Shown one piece after another: positions 11,530 to 20,295 of a DNA stretch of 64,000 nucleotides. Numbering within the stretch: position 1 is the first letter of the stretch; the number at the start of each line of letters is the position of its first letter. The stretch is taken from the NCBI GenBank assembly GCA_937924775.1, contig CALDUT010000007.1, positions 62,001 to 126,000 on the forward strand, given 5' to 3'. This stretch comes from an uncultured Gemmata sp. GTDB taxonomy: Bacteria > Planctomycetota > Planctomycetia > Gemmatales > Gemmataceae. The notes beneath the pieces are model-generated. The model was given only the letters and a program-made list of their open reading frames with translations, was not told the DNA's origin and did not search any database. The translations under genes and the position numbers were made by a program.

Positions 11530-11658
11530 GTCGGATGCCTCGTTGTCGCAGGAGGGAGGGAAACTCCGGGTCTTCGTCGATGGTTGCGGTTCGTCGTCAG
11601 AAGTCGCTGGTCAGGCGAGTCGCTTCCGCGGATAGTCTCCGGCGGATTGGGGTGGGGT

Positions 11659-12249
11659 TTACTGTTCCAACAACAGCGACCGCAGGGACTGCAAGCGGGT
11701 ACGCACCGAGGAGTCGATCACGGTGTCGCCAACCTGAACGATCATGCCGCCGAGCAATTCGGGATCGACGCGGACATATAGCACCGGTTCCTGGTGCAAA
11801 CGCTGTCGGAGGGTGGCCACCAGCCGTTCGCGTTCGGCATCGTTGAGGGGCACAGCGGCGGTCACCTTCACCGGGATACGCCCGGCCCGTTGATCGAGGA
11901 TTTGTTGATAGGCCGCCGCGATCGCGCCCAGCAGATAGAAGCGGTTGTTGGTCAACAGCACATGGAGCAGGCCGCGCAACAGTTGTGAGGCGCCGTGTTG
12001 GGTGGCTTCCGCCAGGGCCGCGGCTTTGGCTTTCTTGCCGATCGCGGGATTGGCCAGGAAGGCCGCGGCTTCGGGGTTGGCCGCCAGGGCTTCGACAAAG
12101 GCCCGCAGTTCCGCACCCACTTCCTCGATGCGTTCGGGGGCTTCCTGCGCGGCCGCGGTGAGCAAGGCTTCGGCATAAACCCGGGCTAGCCGCGACTGCC
12201 GCGCTGCGGTCTCGAGAACGGTGGGATGTTGAAAGTCCACTTTCGCCAT
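11659..12249 (-). CDS. atpH: ATP synthase F1 delta subunit
   Basis: Delta subunit linking the peripheral stalk to the top of F1. The N-terminal six-helix region begins near QSRLARVYAEALLTAA, and the C-terminal domain ends with VRVDPELLGGMIVQVGDTVIDSSVRTRL, which matches the family signature (GGxxxxxGDxxxDxSxxxxL). Length 196 aa is slightly above average. It sits between atpF and atpA as in most bacterial atp operons. Confidence 0.95.
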   Translation of the reverse strand: MAKVDFQHPTVLETAARQSRLARVYAEALLTAAAQEAPERIEEVGAELRAFVEALAANPEAAAFLANPAIGKKAKAAALAEATQHGASQLLRGLLHVLLTNNRFYLLGAIAAAYQQILDQRAGRIPVKVTAAVPLNDAERERLVATLRQRLHQEPVLYVRVDPELLGGMIVQVGDTVIDSSVRTRLQSLRSLLLEQ

Positions 12250-12341
12250 GAGTGTAGAGGCTCAGGTTACCGCGGAAAAGGACGAAAGCCGCTGGGGCTC
12301 CAAGCCGACGACAGCCACACCGAGTGGCTCATCTGGCCAAA

Positions 12342-13055
12342 TCAGGCTTTCAGTTGGCCCGCCGTCGTATTCAGCTCGGCGATCGCTTCGTCGAGCAACT
12401 GATGGTGGTTGTCGATCGTCACTTGTTGCCGCAGGGCTTTGGTGGCGATGAGCAGGGCCAGTTCCACGACTTCCTGGCGGAGTTCTTTGCGCATGGCATC
12501 CATGCGAATTTCGATATCGCGTTTGGCGCGTTCGCGTTCGGCTTGGGCTTCCTTTTGTCCCTTTTCGATTTCGGTGGCCTTCAGCACCTCGGCGTCGCGG
12601 CGGGCTTCCGCCAGAATCGCAGCGGCCTGTTGGGCGGCCTCCTGAAGTTGCTTTTTGGCTTCTGCCAGCCGGGCTTCGGCGTCGGCCCGATCCTTCTTGG
12701 CCTGCTCCAGGGCGGCCAGAATGTTGGCTTCGCGTTTCTCCAGCCCAGCGCGGATGTGCGGCCACGCGAAGCGGGAGAGAATGAACATCAGCAAGCCGAA
12801 GACGATGAGGGTATACAGGCCGAGGTCCCAGCGGTGGATGCCGGTGAAGCTTAGTCCGCCGCCGCTGCCGTGGTCGTGGTGGGCGGTGGCGGTCTTCAGT
12901 TCGTCGTCGCTGGCCAGCCGGAATTGGTCGCCGTCTTGGACGTAGAACGCCGGGGGGCTTTTCCCTGAGCCCGGGGCGGCCGCGGCCCATAATGAAGGGC
13001 CGCCGCTCACCACCACGGCGGTTGCCAGCGCAAAGAGAATCAGTGCCGAGCGCAT
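12342..13055 (-). CDS. atpF: ATP synthase Fo b subunit with N-terminal leader
   Basis: Peripheral stalk subunit b. The chosen ATG (13055) has a GGGGAG box 10 bases upstream; a longer frame to 13136 lacks this. The protein (237 aa) starts with a signal-peptide-like segment (MRSALILFALATAVVVSGG), then about 60 residues with a His/Gly-rich patch, then the normal membrane helix (LGLYTLIVFGLLMFILSRFAW). A long Ala/Glu/Arg coiled coil follows and dimerises to form the stalk. The extra N-terminal part is absent from typical b subunits of about 160 aa. Confidence 0.93.
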   Translation of the reverse strand: MRSALILFALATAVVVSGGPSLWAAAAPGSGKSPPAFYVQDGDQFRLASDDELKTATAHHDHGSGGGLSFTGIHRWDLGLYTLIVFGLLMFILSRFAWPHIRAGLEKREANILAALEQAKKDRADAEARLAEAKKQLQEAAQQAAAILAEARRDAEVLKATEIEKGQKEAQAERERAKRDIEIRMDAMRKELRQEVVELALLIATKALRQQVTIDNHHQLLDEAIAELNTTAGQLKA

Positions 13056-13111
13056 GGGTCGTTCACTCCCCAAAGCCGAAGGATCGCGAGCGCTTGCCAC
13101 AGGGAAAGCTG

Positions 13112-13399
13112 CTAGAGGAACAACAGGGACAAACACAGCACAAGGGCAATAATCCCCGCCCCTTCCACCAGACCGGCCAGAATGAACATCGCCCCTTGAA
13201 TCGCCCCGGCTTGCTCCGGTTGGCGGGCGATCCCGCTGAGCGCGGCATAACCGATGAGGCCAATACCAATGCCGATGCCGATGATGGCCAGGCCCATGCC
13301 CACACCGGCCCCTGGTCCGGCTTCCGGACCGGCCAACACCGGCATCGCGGTTGCCAACACCACCAGTACCGCCACCACCAACAGATTCGCGAAACGCAT
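13112..13399 (-). CDS. atpE: ATP synthase Fo c subunit (rotor ring)
   Basis: Proteolipid subunit that forms the ion-carrying rotor ring. The ATG at 13399 has a GGAGG box nine bases upstream. A signal-like segment (residues 1-24) precedes the two-helix hairpin with loop ARQPE and the ion-binding glutamate in AGLVEGAGII. The helix-1 glutamine and the Ser-Thr after the glutamate, which mark sodium-coupled rings, are replaced by Ile and Gly-Ala, so proton coupling is expected. Total 95 aa; about 70 after leader removal. Confidence 0.95.
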   Translation of the reverse strand: MRFANLLVVAVLVVLATAMPVLAGPEAGPGAGVGMGLAIIGIGIGIGLIGYAALSGIARQPEQAGAIQGAMFILAGLVEGAGIIALVLCLSLLFL

Positions 13400-13448
13400 G
13401 GTCGAAAACCTCCGAGGCTGAGTGAGAGTCATCGGAATCCCAAAGCTC

Positions 13449-14306
13449 TTAGTGCGCGGGGTGTTTTGCCAAGCCGATGAACACCGCCGTCAGGAACGTG
13501 AAGATGAACGCCTGCAAACCGGCGATGAACAACTCCAACACGCTCAACGCGGTCACCAACAGCACGCTGAATGGCGTGACCAGATAGTACAGCCAGCCTT
13601 TGCCTTCCGCGAAGGCAATTTGATACGGCGAGCCGTTGGCGACCATGGCAATGAACATCAGAATCATGAACAACACGGTATGTCCGGCCAGCATATTGGC
13701 AAAAAGACGAACGGCCAACACGGTGGCACGAATAAACGCAGTGGCGTATTCCAAAAGCGCGATACCCACGGTAATGGCTTTGCCCAAAAGCTGCATCACC
13801 GGGCCGCCTTCAATATGGATGTGCGGGATGAAACTTTTCAGATAACCGGCCCCGCCCATCTCCTGAATGCCCGAGATGTGAATCACAAAGAAACTGACCA
13901 GCGCCAACGCCCCCGTGACGGCCAGCGACGCGGTGGGCGAACCCATAAACGGGATCATCCCTAGCAGGTTCATGGCAAAGATGAACAGAAACAGCGTCGT
14001 CAGATAGGGCAGGTACTTGTTGGCGTCGTGTTCACCGATGCCGGGAACGGCGATTTTATCGCGCACGAAAAACAGTAACGCCTCGAGCAAATTCCAGAGC
14101 TTGCCACGGGGCGGATCGCCGTTTTTCATCTTCTGCGCCAGCCACAGCATTGCACCCCCCACGCCCACTGCACACAGGGCAATGAAGAGCATGAACTTCA
14201 GCGGGATACCGTGGTATTCCAGACCGTGGATTTCCAGACCGCCTACCAGTTCAATATGGTCGCTATCAACGACGTGGCTGAATGGATCAATCGTTTTGCC
14301 GGCCAT
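13449..14306 (-). CDS. atpB: ATP synthase Fo a subunit
   Basis: Stator subunit a, which provides the half channels for ion passage against the c ring. The start MAGKTIDPF at 14306 has GAGGTG six bases upstream and is preferred to an ATG at 14330. The protein (285 aa) has 5-6 membrane segments. The essential arginine lies in the helix reading ATVLAVRLFANMLAGH, the family signature. The C-terminal ELFIAGLQAFIFTFLTAVFI is also characteristic. It lies 49 bases upstream of atpE. Confidence 0.97.
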   Translation of the reverse strand: MAGKTIDPFSHVVDSDHIELVGGLEIHGLEYHGIPLKFMLFIALCAVGVGGAMLWLAQKMKNGDPPRGKLWNLLEALLFFVRDKIAVPGIGEHDANKYLPYLTTLFLFIFAMNLLGMIPFMGSPTASLAVTGALALVSFFVIHISGIQEMGGAGYLKSFIPHIHIEGGPVMQLLGKAITVGIALLEYATAFIRATVLAVRLFANMLAGHTVLFMILMFIAMVANGSPYQIAFAEGKGWLYYLVTPFSVLLVTALSVLELFIAGLQAFIFTFLTAVFIGLAKHPAH

Positions 14307-14338
14307 CGCCGCACCTCGTCTGATGCGCACCCAACAGG

Positions 14339-14740
14339 TCAGGATTTCGGCGGTTGGGAAGCCGCCCCGGTTCCTTGCGCCAAGAGGATCGTTTCAACGA
14401 TCAGAGTTATCAGGTATAAGCCCAGAACCCACGCGAAGTAACTGAGCGGGTCGGTGTGGAAGGTGGGGCGGGCCCCAAAAAATATCAGCACCGCACCGCC
14501 ATAACCGACGACCAGCCGGATCGCGGTTCCTAACACCAGGGCCAGCAATGGGCCCACAACCGACGCTTTCGCCAGCCGTTCCGCCACCAGGAGTGTGACC
14601 ACCCCCGGGGGAACAATCCACGCCGTGGCCACCGCGGCGCAAAGCCACTGATACGAACCCGCTACCAACCCTACCGGGCCGGCGACCGCGGCCGCGGCTA
14701 CCACCGGCACCCCCAGCAGGATCGCCGCTCGGCGGATCAC
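14339..14740 (-). CDS. AtpI-like ATP synthase accessory membrane protein
   Basis: A 133-residue protein with four predicted membrane segments, placed just before atpB, where AtpI usually lies. AtpI helps c-ring assembly or magnesium supply in other bacteria. It starts with GTG, overlapping the stop of the preceding gene by four bases (GTGA, 14737-14740), so the two are coupled. Sequence similarity to AtpI is limited to the hydropathy profile and position, so the call is by context. It ends 32 bases before the atpB start. Confidence 0.7.
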   Translation of the reverse strand: MIRRAAILLGVPVVAAAAVAGPVGLVAGSYQWLCAAVATAWIVPPGVVTLLVAERLAKASVVGPLLALVLGTAIRLVVGYGGAVLIFFGARPTFHTDPLSYFAWVLGLYLITLIVETILLAQGTGAASQPPKS

Positions 14741-14985
14741 GGCGCGCTCCTCTGCCGCGGCTCAGTGGGGCGGGAGGATTTCGCAGCCATCGCCTTCGCC
14801 AGCACCCTCACATGGTAGAAGGCGACTACCAACCCCAAGAGCGTCAGGCCAATGGTCAGGCCGGGCAGGGTGCCCAACGCGGAGTCGAGCAACAAGCCCA
14901 CGATGGTGAACGACGCCATCTCAGAGCCGATCACCAAGAGGCTGATCGACTGGCGGGGCCCGGACGCTGGCGGTCCGTCCGGCAT
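14737..14985 (-). CDS. AtpZ/AtpI family ATP synthase accessory protein
   Basis: First gene of the atp operon. The preferred ATG at 14985 gives 82 residues; the frame is open upstream, but a strong promoter lies inside that extension, so the longer start is unlikely. Two hydrophobic helices surround the family pattern SEMASFTIVGLLLDSALGTLPG, as in AtpZ proteins that pair with AtpI. It overlaps the next gene by four bases. Likely role: assembly of Fo or divalent cation supply. Confidence 0.7.
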   Translation of the reverse strand: MPDGPPASGPRQSISLLVIGSEMASFTIVGLLLDSALGTLPGLTIGLTLLGLVVAFYHVRVLAKAMAAKSSRPTEPRQRSAP

Positions 14986-15019
14986 AAGGCTCTCGCAAGG
15001 GGATTCAAACTTGAAGGCG

Positions 15020-15048
15020 TATTGTGTGAAGGGATTCTCTAAAGTCAA
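15020..15048 (-). promoter_or_regulatory. Promoter of the atp operon
   Basis: On the minus strand TTGACT (15048-15043) is followed after exactly 17 bases by ACAATA (15025-15020). This is a good sigma-70 type promoter. Transcription would begin near 15013, about 28 bases before the ATG at 14985, which supports that start. Confidence 0.65.
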
Positions 15049-15121
15049 CGGGCAACTCGTGAAAAAAATCACAAGCTAGCGAGCTGCCTGGTATAGGCGG
15101 AAAATCCGTCACAGGGCATGG

Positions 15122-15141
15122 GGTGTCAGGAAATTGACACC
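15122..15141. other. Hairpin upstream of the atp operon
   Basis: GGTGTCA and TGACACC form a perfect 7-bp inverted repeat around GGAAAT. It lies about 75 bases upstream of the atp promoter in a 630-base gap (14986-15615) that otherwise holds only the two promoter candidates. It could be an operator or a short hairpin; no function can be assigned. Confidence 0.4.
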
Positions 15142-15265
15142 GCGGTGGCGGCCCCACGAACCGGCCTGCGGAACTCGACCGACGTGGCGGGCCACCCGGG
15201 TCCAGGAATGCGTTGGAAAATCAGCAAAATCAATAGGGGAAACCAGTTCCGGCGAGGAAATCGCG

Positions 15266-15295
15266 TTGACACCGCCCCCGCACTTTTCCTAAGAT
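15266..15295 (+). promoter_or_regulatory. Possible promoter for the DUF4912 gene
   Basis: TTGACA (15266-15271) and TAAGAT (15290-15295) are separated by 18 bases. The site would leave a leader of about 310 bases before the ATG at 15616, which is long, so it may serve another short transcript. Confidence 0.35.
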
Positions 15296-15615
15296 GTGAA
15301 ACGAGCTAGGAACATGTGACGATTCACGGTTCCGACACCCGCCAAACATTCGGCTCTTCCTGCGGACTCACGGTTGGACTTTCCACCACTTTTGCGGCAC
15401 GACGCTACAACTGGGTAGGTAGAAAACCGTGACGCAGAAGAAATGTTGCGGCGGTTGCCGCCGGCGAACTGTTCCGACAGTTCTGCTGCTAGAATAACCG
15501 CCGGATACGCCCCGGCCGGGGATGGACCCCCACCCCGTGACCCATCCATCACGGTTTCTAACTCAGACCGCCTCCACACCACAAGTTGTCGCTCGTTGGG
15601 GGGAGTGGCTTGCCG

Positions 15616-16905
15616 ATGAAAACTGCCGGCTCGCTCAGTGACCGTTCTAAAACGGAACTGGCCAACTTGGCCCGCAACCGCGGCATTCGCGGATGGGCCA
15701 CCATGGATAAAAAGGCCTTAGTCAAAGCGTTATCTAAGCTTGCCGCGGCCAAGCCCGCCAAATCCGCTGCCAAAACCACCCGCCCGGTTAGCAAAACCCC
15801 AAAAGCCTCGGCCCCGGCGAAAGCCTTGCAGAAACCGGCCGCCGCGATGGTCGCCACCGCGCCGCCCGCGAAGCCGGCCCGGACGAAAGCCGCGGTGAAA
15901 ACCAAAGCTGCTTCCGGGGAGCCCTCGACATCCACCGCGCCAACCGCTGCGGCCAAGCCCACAGCCTCGGCCACCAATGGTTCGGCGAAAGCCACCACGC
16001 CGGCTGCCCCGGTGCCCAAACCCGTGGTCAAGACCCTGATTCCTCCCCGCGAGGCCACCAAAGAAACGCCGCCGCGGTCCAGCGCTCCGGTTGGCAAAGA
16101 TCGTCTGCTCTTGGCGGTTTCGAACCCGTATTGGTTGAACGCGTACTGGGAAATTTCGGCCCATTCCCTCCAGCGGGCCGAAGCTGCCTTAAAACAAGAC
16201 TGGCACGGAGCCAAACTCGTCTTGCGGCTGTTTGATGTCACAAGTGTCGATACAACCAGTACTTCGGAAACACCGGTCAAGGATATTGTGATTCCCGGGC
16301 CGGGGAACAACTGGTACATCGACGTGCCCCAGCCGCCCCGCACCTACCGGGCCGATCTGGGCTATTTGTCGCGACGAGGGGAATTTTACGTTCTGGCCCG
16401 ATCGAATGTTGTCACCCCGCCCAAAGCTGGGACCGTCGACAGTGGCGAAATCCTCGAAGCCGCCTGGGACGACAGCGACGCCAAATGGAAAGCGGAACGG
16501 ATGCTGGCTATGTCCTCGGGCTTTGAATCCAGCGGCAACCCGGAGCTGCGCGAATTCCTCGAGGAACGCACCGGTCGCTCGCTGGGCCCCCCGAAAGAAA
16601 CCGCCTTCGGCACCGGGGCCATGCTACCCAGTAGCGTCAAAAAGTTCTTCTTTGAAATCAATGCCAAGCTCATCGTCTACGGACGAACCGACCCCAACGC
16701 GCATCTGACGATCAACAACGACCCTATCAAACTCAACCCAGATGGCACCTTCCGCATGCTCTTCGATCTGCCCGATAGCCGGCAGATCATCCCCGCGGTC
16801 GCTGCCAGTGCCGACGGTGTGGAAGAACGTATCATCGTTCTGGCCATCGAGCGGAACACCAAATACCTCGACCCGATGATCCACGATCAGATGAACGACA
16901 TTTGA
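15616..16905 (+). CDS. DUF4912 protein with Rho-N/SAP-like start and Ala/Lys-rich linker
   Basis: The ATG at 15616 has a GGGGAG box 10 bases upstream and is preferred to one at 15586. The 429-residue protein has three parts: an N-terminal SAP or Rho-N-like helix pair (ELANLARNRGIRGWATMDKKALVKAL), a long Ala/Lys/Pro-rich linker (about residues 45-165) like a histone tail, and a C-terminal DUF4912 domain. The domain starts at RLLLAVSNPYWLNAYWEIS and ends with a beta-rich part (LIVYGRTDPNAHLTINND). DUF4912 function is unknown; the basic linker suggests nucleic-acid binding, which is inference. Confidence 0.8.
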   Translation: MKTAGSLSDRSKTELANLARNRGIRGWATMDKKALVKALSKLAAAKPAKSAAKTTRPVSKTPKASAPAKALQKPAAAMVATAPPAKPARTKAAVKTKAASGEPSTSTAPTAAAKPTASATNGSAKATTPAAPVPKPVVKTLIPPREATKETPPRSSAPVGKDRLLLAVSNPYWLNAYWEISAHSLQRAEAALKQDWHGAKLVLRLFDVTSVDTTSTSETPVKDIVIPGPGNNWYIDVPQPPRTYRADLGYLSRRGEFYVLARSNVVTPPKAGTVDSGEILEAAWDDSDAKWKAERMLAMSSGFESSGNPELREFLEERTGRSLGPPKETAFGTGAMLPSSVKKFFFEINAKLIVYGRTDPNAHLTINNDPIKLNPDGTFRMLFDLPDSRQIIPAVAASADGVEERIIVLAIERNTKYLDPMIHDQMNDI

Positions 16906-17034
16906 TCCGCGCCGATCAACCGCAACACCTGCCCCACGCGCAACGATTCAACCGCGGGGCGCACGATACCGGGAAACACCGGCCTTTCCGATGAGCCGCC
17001 CGGGCAGCCCAGTGAATTTTGCCCAACAACGATC

Positions 17035-18003
17035 ATGTGGCTCGATGATCTCCTGGCCGATCGGCCCGAAGCGCCAAGCGAATTTGCGCTAGTGCGGGTT
17101 TCGCGCCGCGCCATGGCCACCACCTTTGAAATCGCCATTCCCCTAGGCACCCATCGCTACGCCGTCGAAGCGGCCGAAGACGCCCTCAACCTCATCGACG
17201 AACTCGAAGACCAACTGACCGTTTACCGCGACCATTCCGAAGTTTCCCGGCTCAATGCCACGGCCGCCGGCGGCTTTGTGGATGTGGAGCCGCGGCTGTT
17301 CGACTTGCTGGCCCGCTGCGCGGTGTGGACGAAAGAAAGCTCCGGTGCTTTCGACATTGCTACCGGAGCGTTGATCAAGGCCTGGGGTTTCTTCCGGCGG
17401 GACGGCCGCGTGCCCCCACCGGCGGAACTCGTGGCCGCCATGCACGCCACCGGCTTCCGCCATGTTGTTCTCGATGTCCAGCGGCGGGCCGTGAAGTTCC
17501 GCGTGTCTGGGGTGGAACTCAACCTCGGCGCGGTGGGCAAAGGGTATGCGCTCGATCGGGCCGCAGAACGGCTCCGGGACCAATGGGGCGTTCGCTCCGC
17601 GTTGCTGCACGGCGGCGGCAGCAGCGTCTACGCCATGGGTCCGGCTCCGGGCGACAGCCGCGGCTGGCCGATCCGGCTGCGTCATCCCCACAGACCCGAC
17701 GAGAACCTGGGCACCGTCTACCTGTACGACGCCGGTTTGGGGACTTCCGCTGCCACCTTCCAGTTTTTCGAGTATAATGGCCAAAAGTTGGGGCATGTGC
17801 TCGATCCCCGCACCGGCTGGCCCGCGATGGGCACCGACAGTGCCACGGTGATCGCCCCCACGGCCGCGGAGGCCGATGCCATGGCGACCGCCGCCTTCAT
17901 TCTGGGGCCGCCGGGGGCCGAACGACTGACCCGCCTCCGCCCAGGACTCCAGGCGATCGTCCTCCGCGGGCAGGCGATCACCCGTTACCACAGCGTCGCC
18001 TAG
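17035..18003 (+). CDS. apbE: FAD:protein FMN transferase (ApbE family)
   Basis: ApbE enzymes move FMN from FAD onto threonine residues of target proteins such as NqrB/C or RnfG subunits. The family marks are present: RRAMATTFEIAI near residue 25, SGAFDIATGALIKAWGF, LNLGAVGKGYALDRAAERL, LLHGGGSSVYAMG and the C-terminal metal site LGHVLDPRTGWPA, with ATAAFILG following. No lipobox or clear signal peptide is seen, so it may act in the cytoplasm. No flavinylation target is visible nearby. It is followed 40 bases later by the DoxX gene. Confidence 0.9.
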   Translation: MWLDDLLADRPEAPSEFALVRVSRRAMATTFEIAIPLGTHRYAVEAAEDALNLIDELEDQLTVYRDHSEVSRLNATAAGGFVDVEPRLFDLLARCAVWTKESSGAFDIATGALIKAWGFFRRDGRVPPPAELVAAMHATGFRHVVLDVQRRAVKFRVSGVELNLGAVGKGYALDRAAERLRDQWGVRSALLHGGGSSVYAMGPAPGDSRGWPIRLRHPHRPDENLGTVYLYDAGLGTSAATFQFFEYNGQKLGHVLDPRTGWPAMGTDSATVIAPTAAEADAMATAAFILGPPGAERLTRLRPGLQAIVLRGQAITRYHSVA

Positions 18004-18043
18004 CCTCCCAACAACCACCGACAACCGCCCCCGACCCACCACC

Positions 18044-19369
18044 ATGAATTGGACGCAACTTCCTATTCCTGTCACGATCATCTACGCCGGGCTGGCTGGC
18101 ACCGTGCTGGCGCTCATCGTCGCCACCATCACCCACGGGTGGTCGTTGCGGGTGTTCTTCCTGTTGGCCCTGCGTCTGGCCATCGGTTGGCACTTCCTCT
18201 TTGAAGGCCTTTACAAGGTGCAGTCGCACTATCTGGGGCCGACGGAAACGAGCAAACCTTTCAGCAGCGAGCCGTATTTCCGCACCGCCCCTGGGCCGCT
18301 GGGGCCGATCCTGCGCCAGCAATTCGCCGATCCGCTCGCGGAAATCGAAGCCAAAGTGAAAGCTCCCAAGCCGCTCACCGCCGCCCAGTTCAGCCAACTG
18401 ACCCTCGAACAACAGGCGGCGGAGTGCCCCCCGGCGGTTGCGGCCCTGCTCGATCCGCTTGAGGCCAAAGCCCCAGACGCCGTTGCAGCGATGAAAGCCG
18501 CCGCAGATAAAGACATCGCCGCGGCCGACACGCAGGAGAAGAAAGCCCTCCAGGAAATTGATGCCTGGGAAGCCGCCGCGTTGGCCGCTGCGGACACCGA
18601 CTTTCAGAAAAAACAGATCGCGCGTCAGACCGCTGAAGCCCGTGACGAAGTCCGGTGGAAAGCAAAAGCCGCCCGCGACGCCGCCCAACGCAAGAAGGAA
18701 CAGTACCGCGATGGCCGGCACCTGTATCTCGCCACCAAAGCCACGTATGCCCGCTGGGTGTATGGCGTTGATCGCCGCGATTGCGCGCTGAAGGCCATCA
18801 CCGGGGAAGTGGCGATGTCGGCCCCCGAACGGCTGCGCCACCTGGATTGGCTCCGCGAGCAGGTGAACGCTGCGGACGAGGCCGCCGCGGCGCAACTGGG
18901 CAACGGCTACGGTACCGACGTCAAACGCCGGGCCGAGTGGCGGGCCGATCTGATCACTGCCGAACTCGACCTGGCCCGCGATGCTAACGCCTTCATCGCT
19001 GAGTTGCAGAAAGTTCTCAACAATGGTCAGCCGGTCGAAGCTACCGCGGGGCCATCACGCGGGGAACTGCTGGACCGCGTCACGATGTGGTTTCTCGTGG
19101 GGGTGGGGGCCTGCCTGATGGCGGGGTTCTTCACCCGGCTGGCCTGCCTGGCGGCCGCAGGCTTCCTCGCGACCACCTACTTGCTGCATCCCCCGTTCCC
19201 GTGGTATCCACTGCCGCCGGGCACCGAAGGTAACCCGCTGTTCATCAATAAGAACGTGATCGAAGCCCTCGCGCTGCTGACGCTCGCTTGTTTTCCCACC
19301 GGTCGCTGGCTGGGGCTCGACGCGATCATCCTGCGGCCCTTCCGCCGCGCTACCCCCCGGGCGGCATAA
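18044..19369 (+). CDS. DoxX-family membrane protein with large coiled-coil insertion
   Basis: A 441-residue membrane protein. Residues 10-30 form a membrane helix and 36-58 (RVFFLLALRLAIGWHFLFEGLYK) match the start of a DoxX fold. About 270 mostly helical residues, rich in Ala, Glu, Lys and Arg and likely coiled-coil (about 100-335), then interrupt the domain. It resumes at DRVTMWFLVGVGACLMAGFFTRLACLAA and ends with a further helix pair and a basic tail. Ordinary DoxX proteins are 130-180 residues, so the insert is the main feature. Function unknown; DoxX proteins are often linked to thiol or quinone redox processes. Confidence 0.75.
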   Translation: MNWTQLPIPVTIIYAGLAGTVLALIVATITHGWSLRVFFLLALRLAIGWHFLFEGLYKVQSHYLGPTETSKPFSSEPYFRTAPGPLGPILRQQFADPLAEIEAKVKAPKPLTAAQFSQLTLEQQAAECPPAVAALLDPLEAKAPDAVAAMKAAADKDIAAADTQEKKALQEIDAWEAAALAAADTDFQKKQIARQTAEARDEVRWKAKAARDAAQRKKEQYRDGRHLYLATKATYARWVYGVDRRDCALKAITGEVAMSAPERLRHLDWLREQVNAADEAAAAQLGNGYGTDVKRRAEWRADLITAELDLARDANAFIAELQKVLNNGQPVEATAGPSRGELLDRVTMWFLVGVGACLMAGFFTRLACLAAAGFLATTYLLHPPFPWYPLPPGTEGNPLFINKNVIEALALLTLACFPTGRWLGLDAIILRPFRRATPRAA

Positions 19370-19578
19370 CCGGTCCTGTGGCGGTGGGCGATGCCGGAAT
19401 TCTCGTTCCCCGAAGCAGTGCCAGTGGCTAGAATAATAACGATGTTGGCGGTTCTCGCCAACCGCGACGGCATCCCCCCGATGTGTGACGGGCTTTTCCC
19501 CCGACGGTTGGGCCGTAGTCTGACGGCCGTTGCCACAGGGGCGCGGCCCGTGCTCCCCAACCTCGCCTTCACCCGCCT

Positions 19579-20295
19579 ATGCCGGCCATTGTTCGCATCG
19601 TCGATTTGGTGAAAAACTACTACCTTGGGGCGCAGACGGTTCACGTTCTCAAAGGGCTGAACCTCGCCTTCGACGAGGGGGATTTCGTCGCTCTCATGGG
19701 GCCTTCGGGGTCCGGCAAGTCTACACTGTTGAATATTCTCGGCTGTCTCGACCGGCCCACAAGGGGGCAGTATTTCTTGGGCGATGTCGATGTCTCCGAG
19801 ATGAGCGACGATCAGTTGTCGGAGGTCCGCAGCACCTATTTGGGCTTCATCTTTCAGTCGTACAACTTGCTGCCGCAATACACGGTGGTAGAAAACATTG
19901 AACTGCCGCTTTTGTATCAAGGGGTGAAGTTGAATGAGGCGACGAAGGCCCGCTGCATCGCCTTGGCTGAGTTGGTCGGTTTGGGTGAGCGGCTCGACCA
20001 CCGCCCCTTGCAGCTCTCCGGCGGGCAGCAGCAGCGCGTGGCGATTGCCCGCAGTTTGGTCAACGATCCGCACCTGATTCTGGGCGACGAACCGACCGGG
20101 AATCTTGACACCAAAACCAGCATCGAAATTATGCAGATGCTGCGGCAACTGAATCAGAGCGGCAAAACCATCATCATGGTGACGCACGAAAACGACATCG
20201 CGGCGTGGGCACGGCGGGTGGTGCGGCTCCGCGATGGCCGTGTGGAATCGGATGTGCGTAACGACACCCGCACCATTGTGGAACTAGGCCGATGA
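19579..20295 (+). CDS. ABC transporter ATPase, MacB/LolD type
   Basis: Nucleotide-binding subunit of a MacB/LolD/FtsE-type transporter. Walker [10 protein letters not shown] lies at residues 41-49, the Q-loop in [10 protein letters not shown], the signature LSGGQQQR near 145 and Walker B with catalytic glutamate in [12 protein letters not shown]. The H-loop TVTHE-like stretch reads MVTHENDIA. No Shine-Dalgarno sequence is visible before the ATG at 19579. The stop overlaps the start of the permease gene by four bases, so the pair is coupled. Confidence 0.95.
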   Translation: MPAIVRIVDLVKNYYLGAQTVHVLKGLNLAFDEGDFVALMGPSGSGKSTLLNILGCLDRPTRGQYFLGDVDVSEMSDDQLSEVRSTYLGFIFQSYNLLPQYTVVENIELPLLYQGVKLNEATKARCIALAELVGLGERLDHRPLQLSGGQQQRVAIARSLVNDPHLILGDEPTGNLDTKTSIEIMQMLRQLNQSGKTIIMVTHENDIAAWARRVVRLRDGRVESDVRNDTRTIVELGR

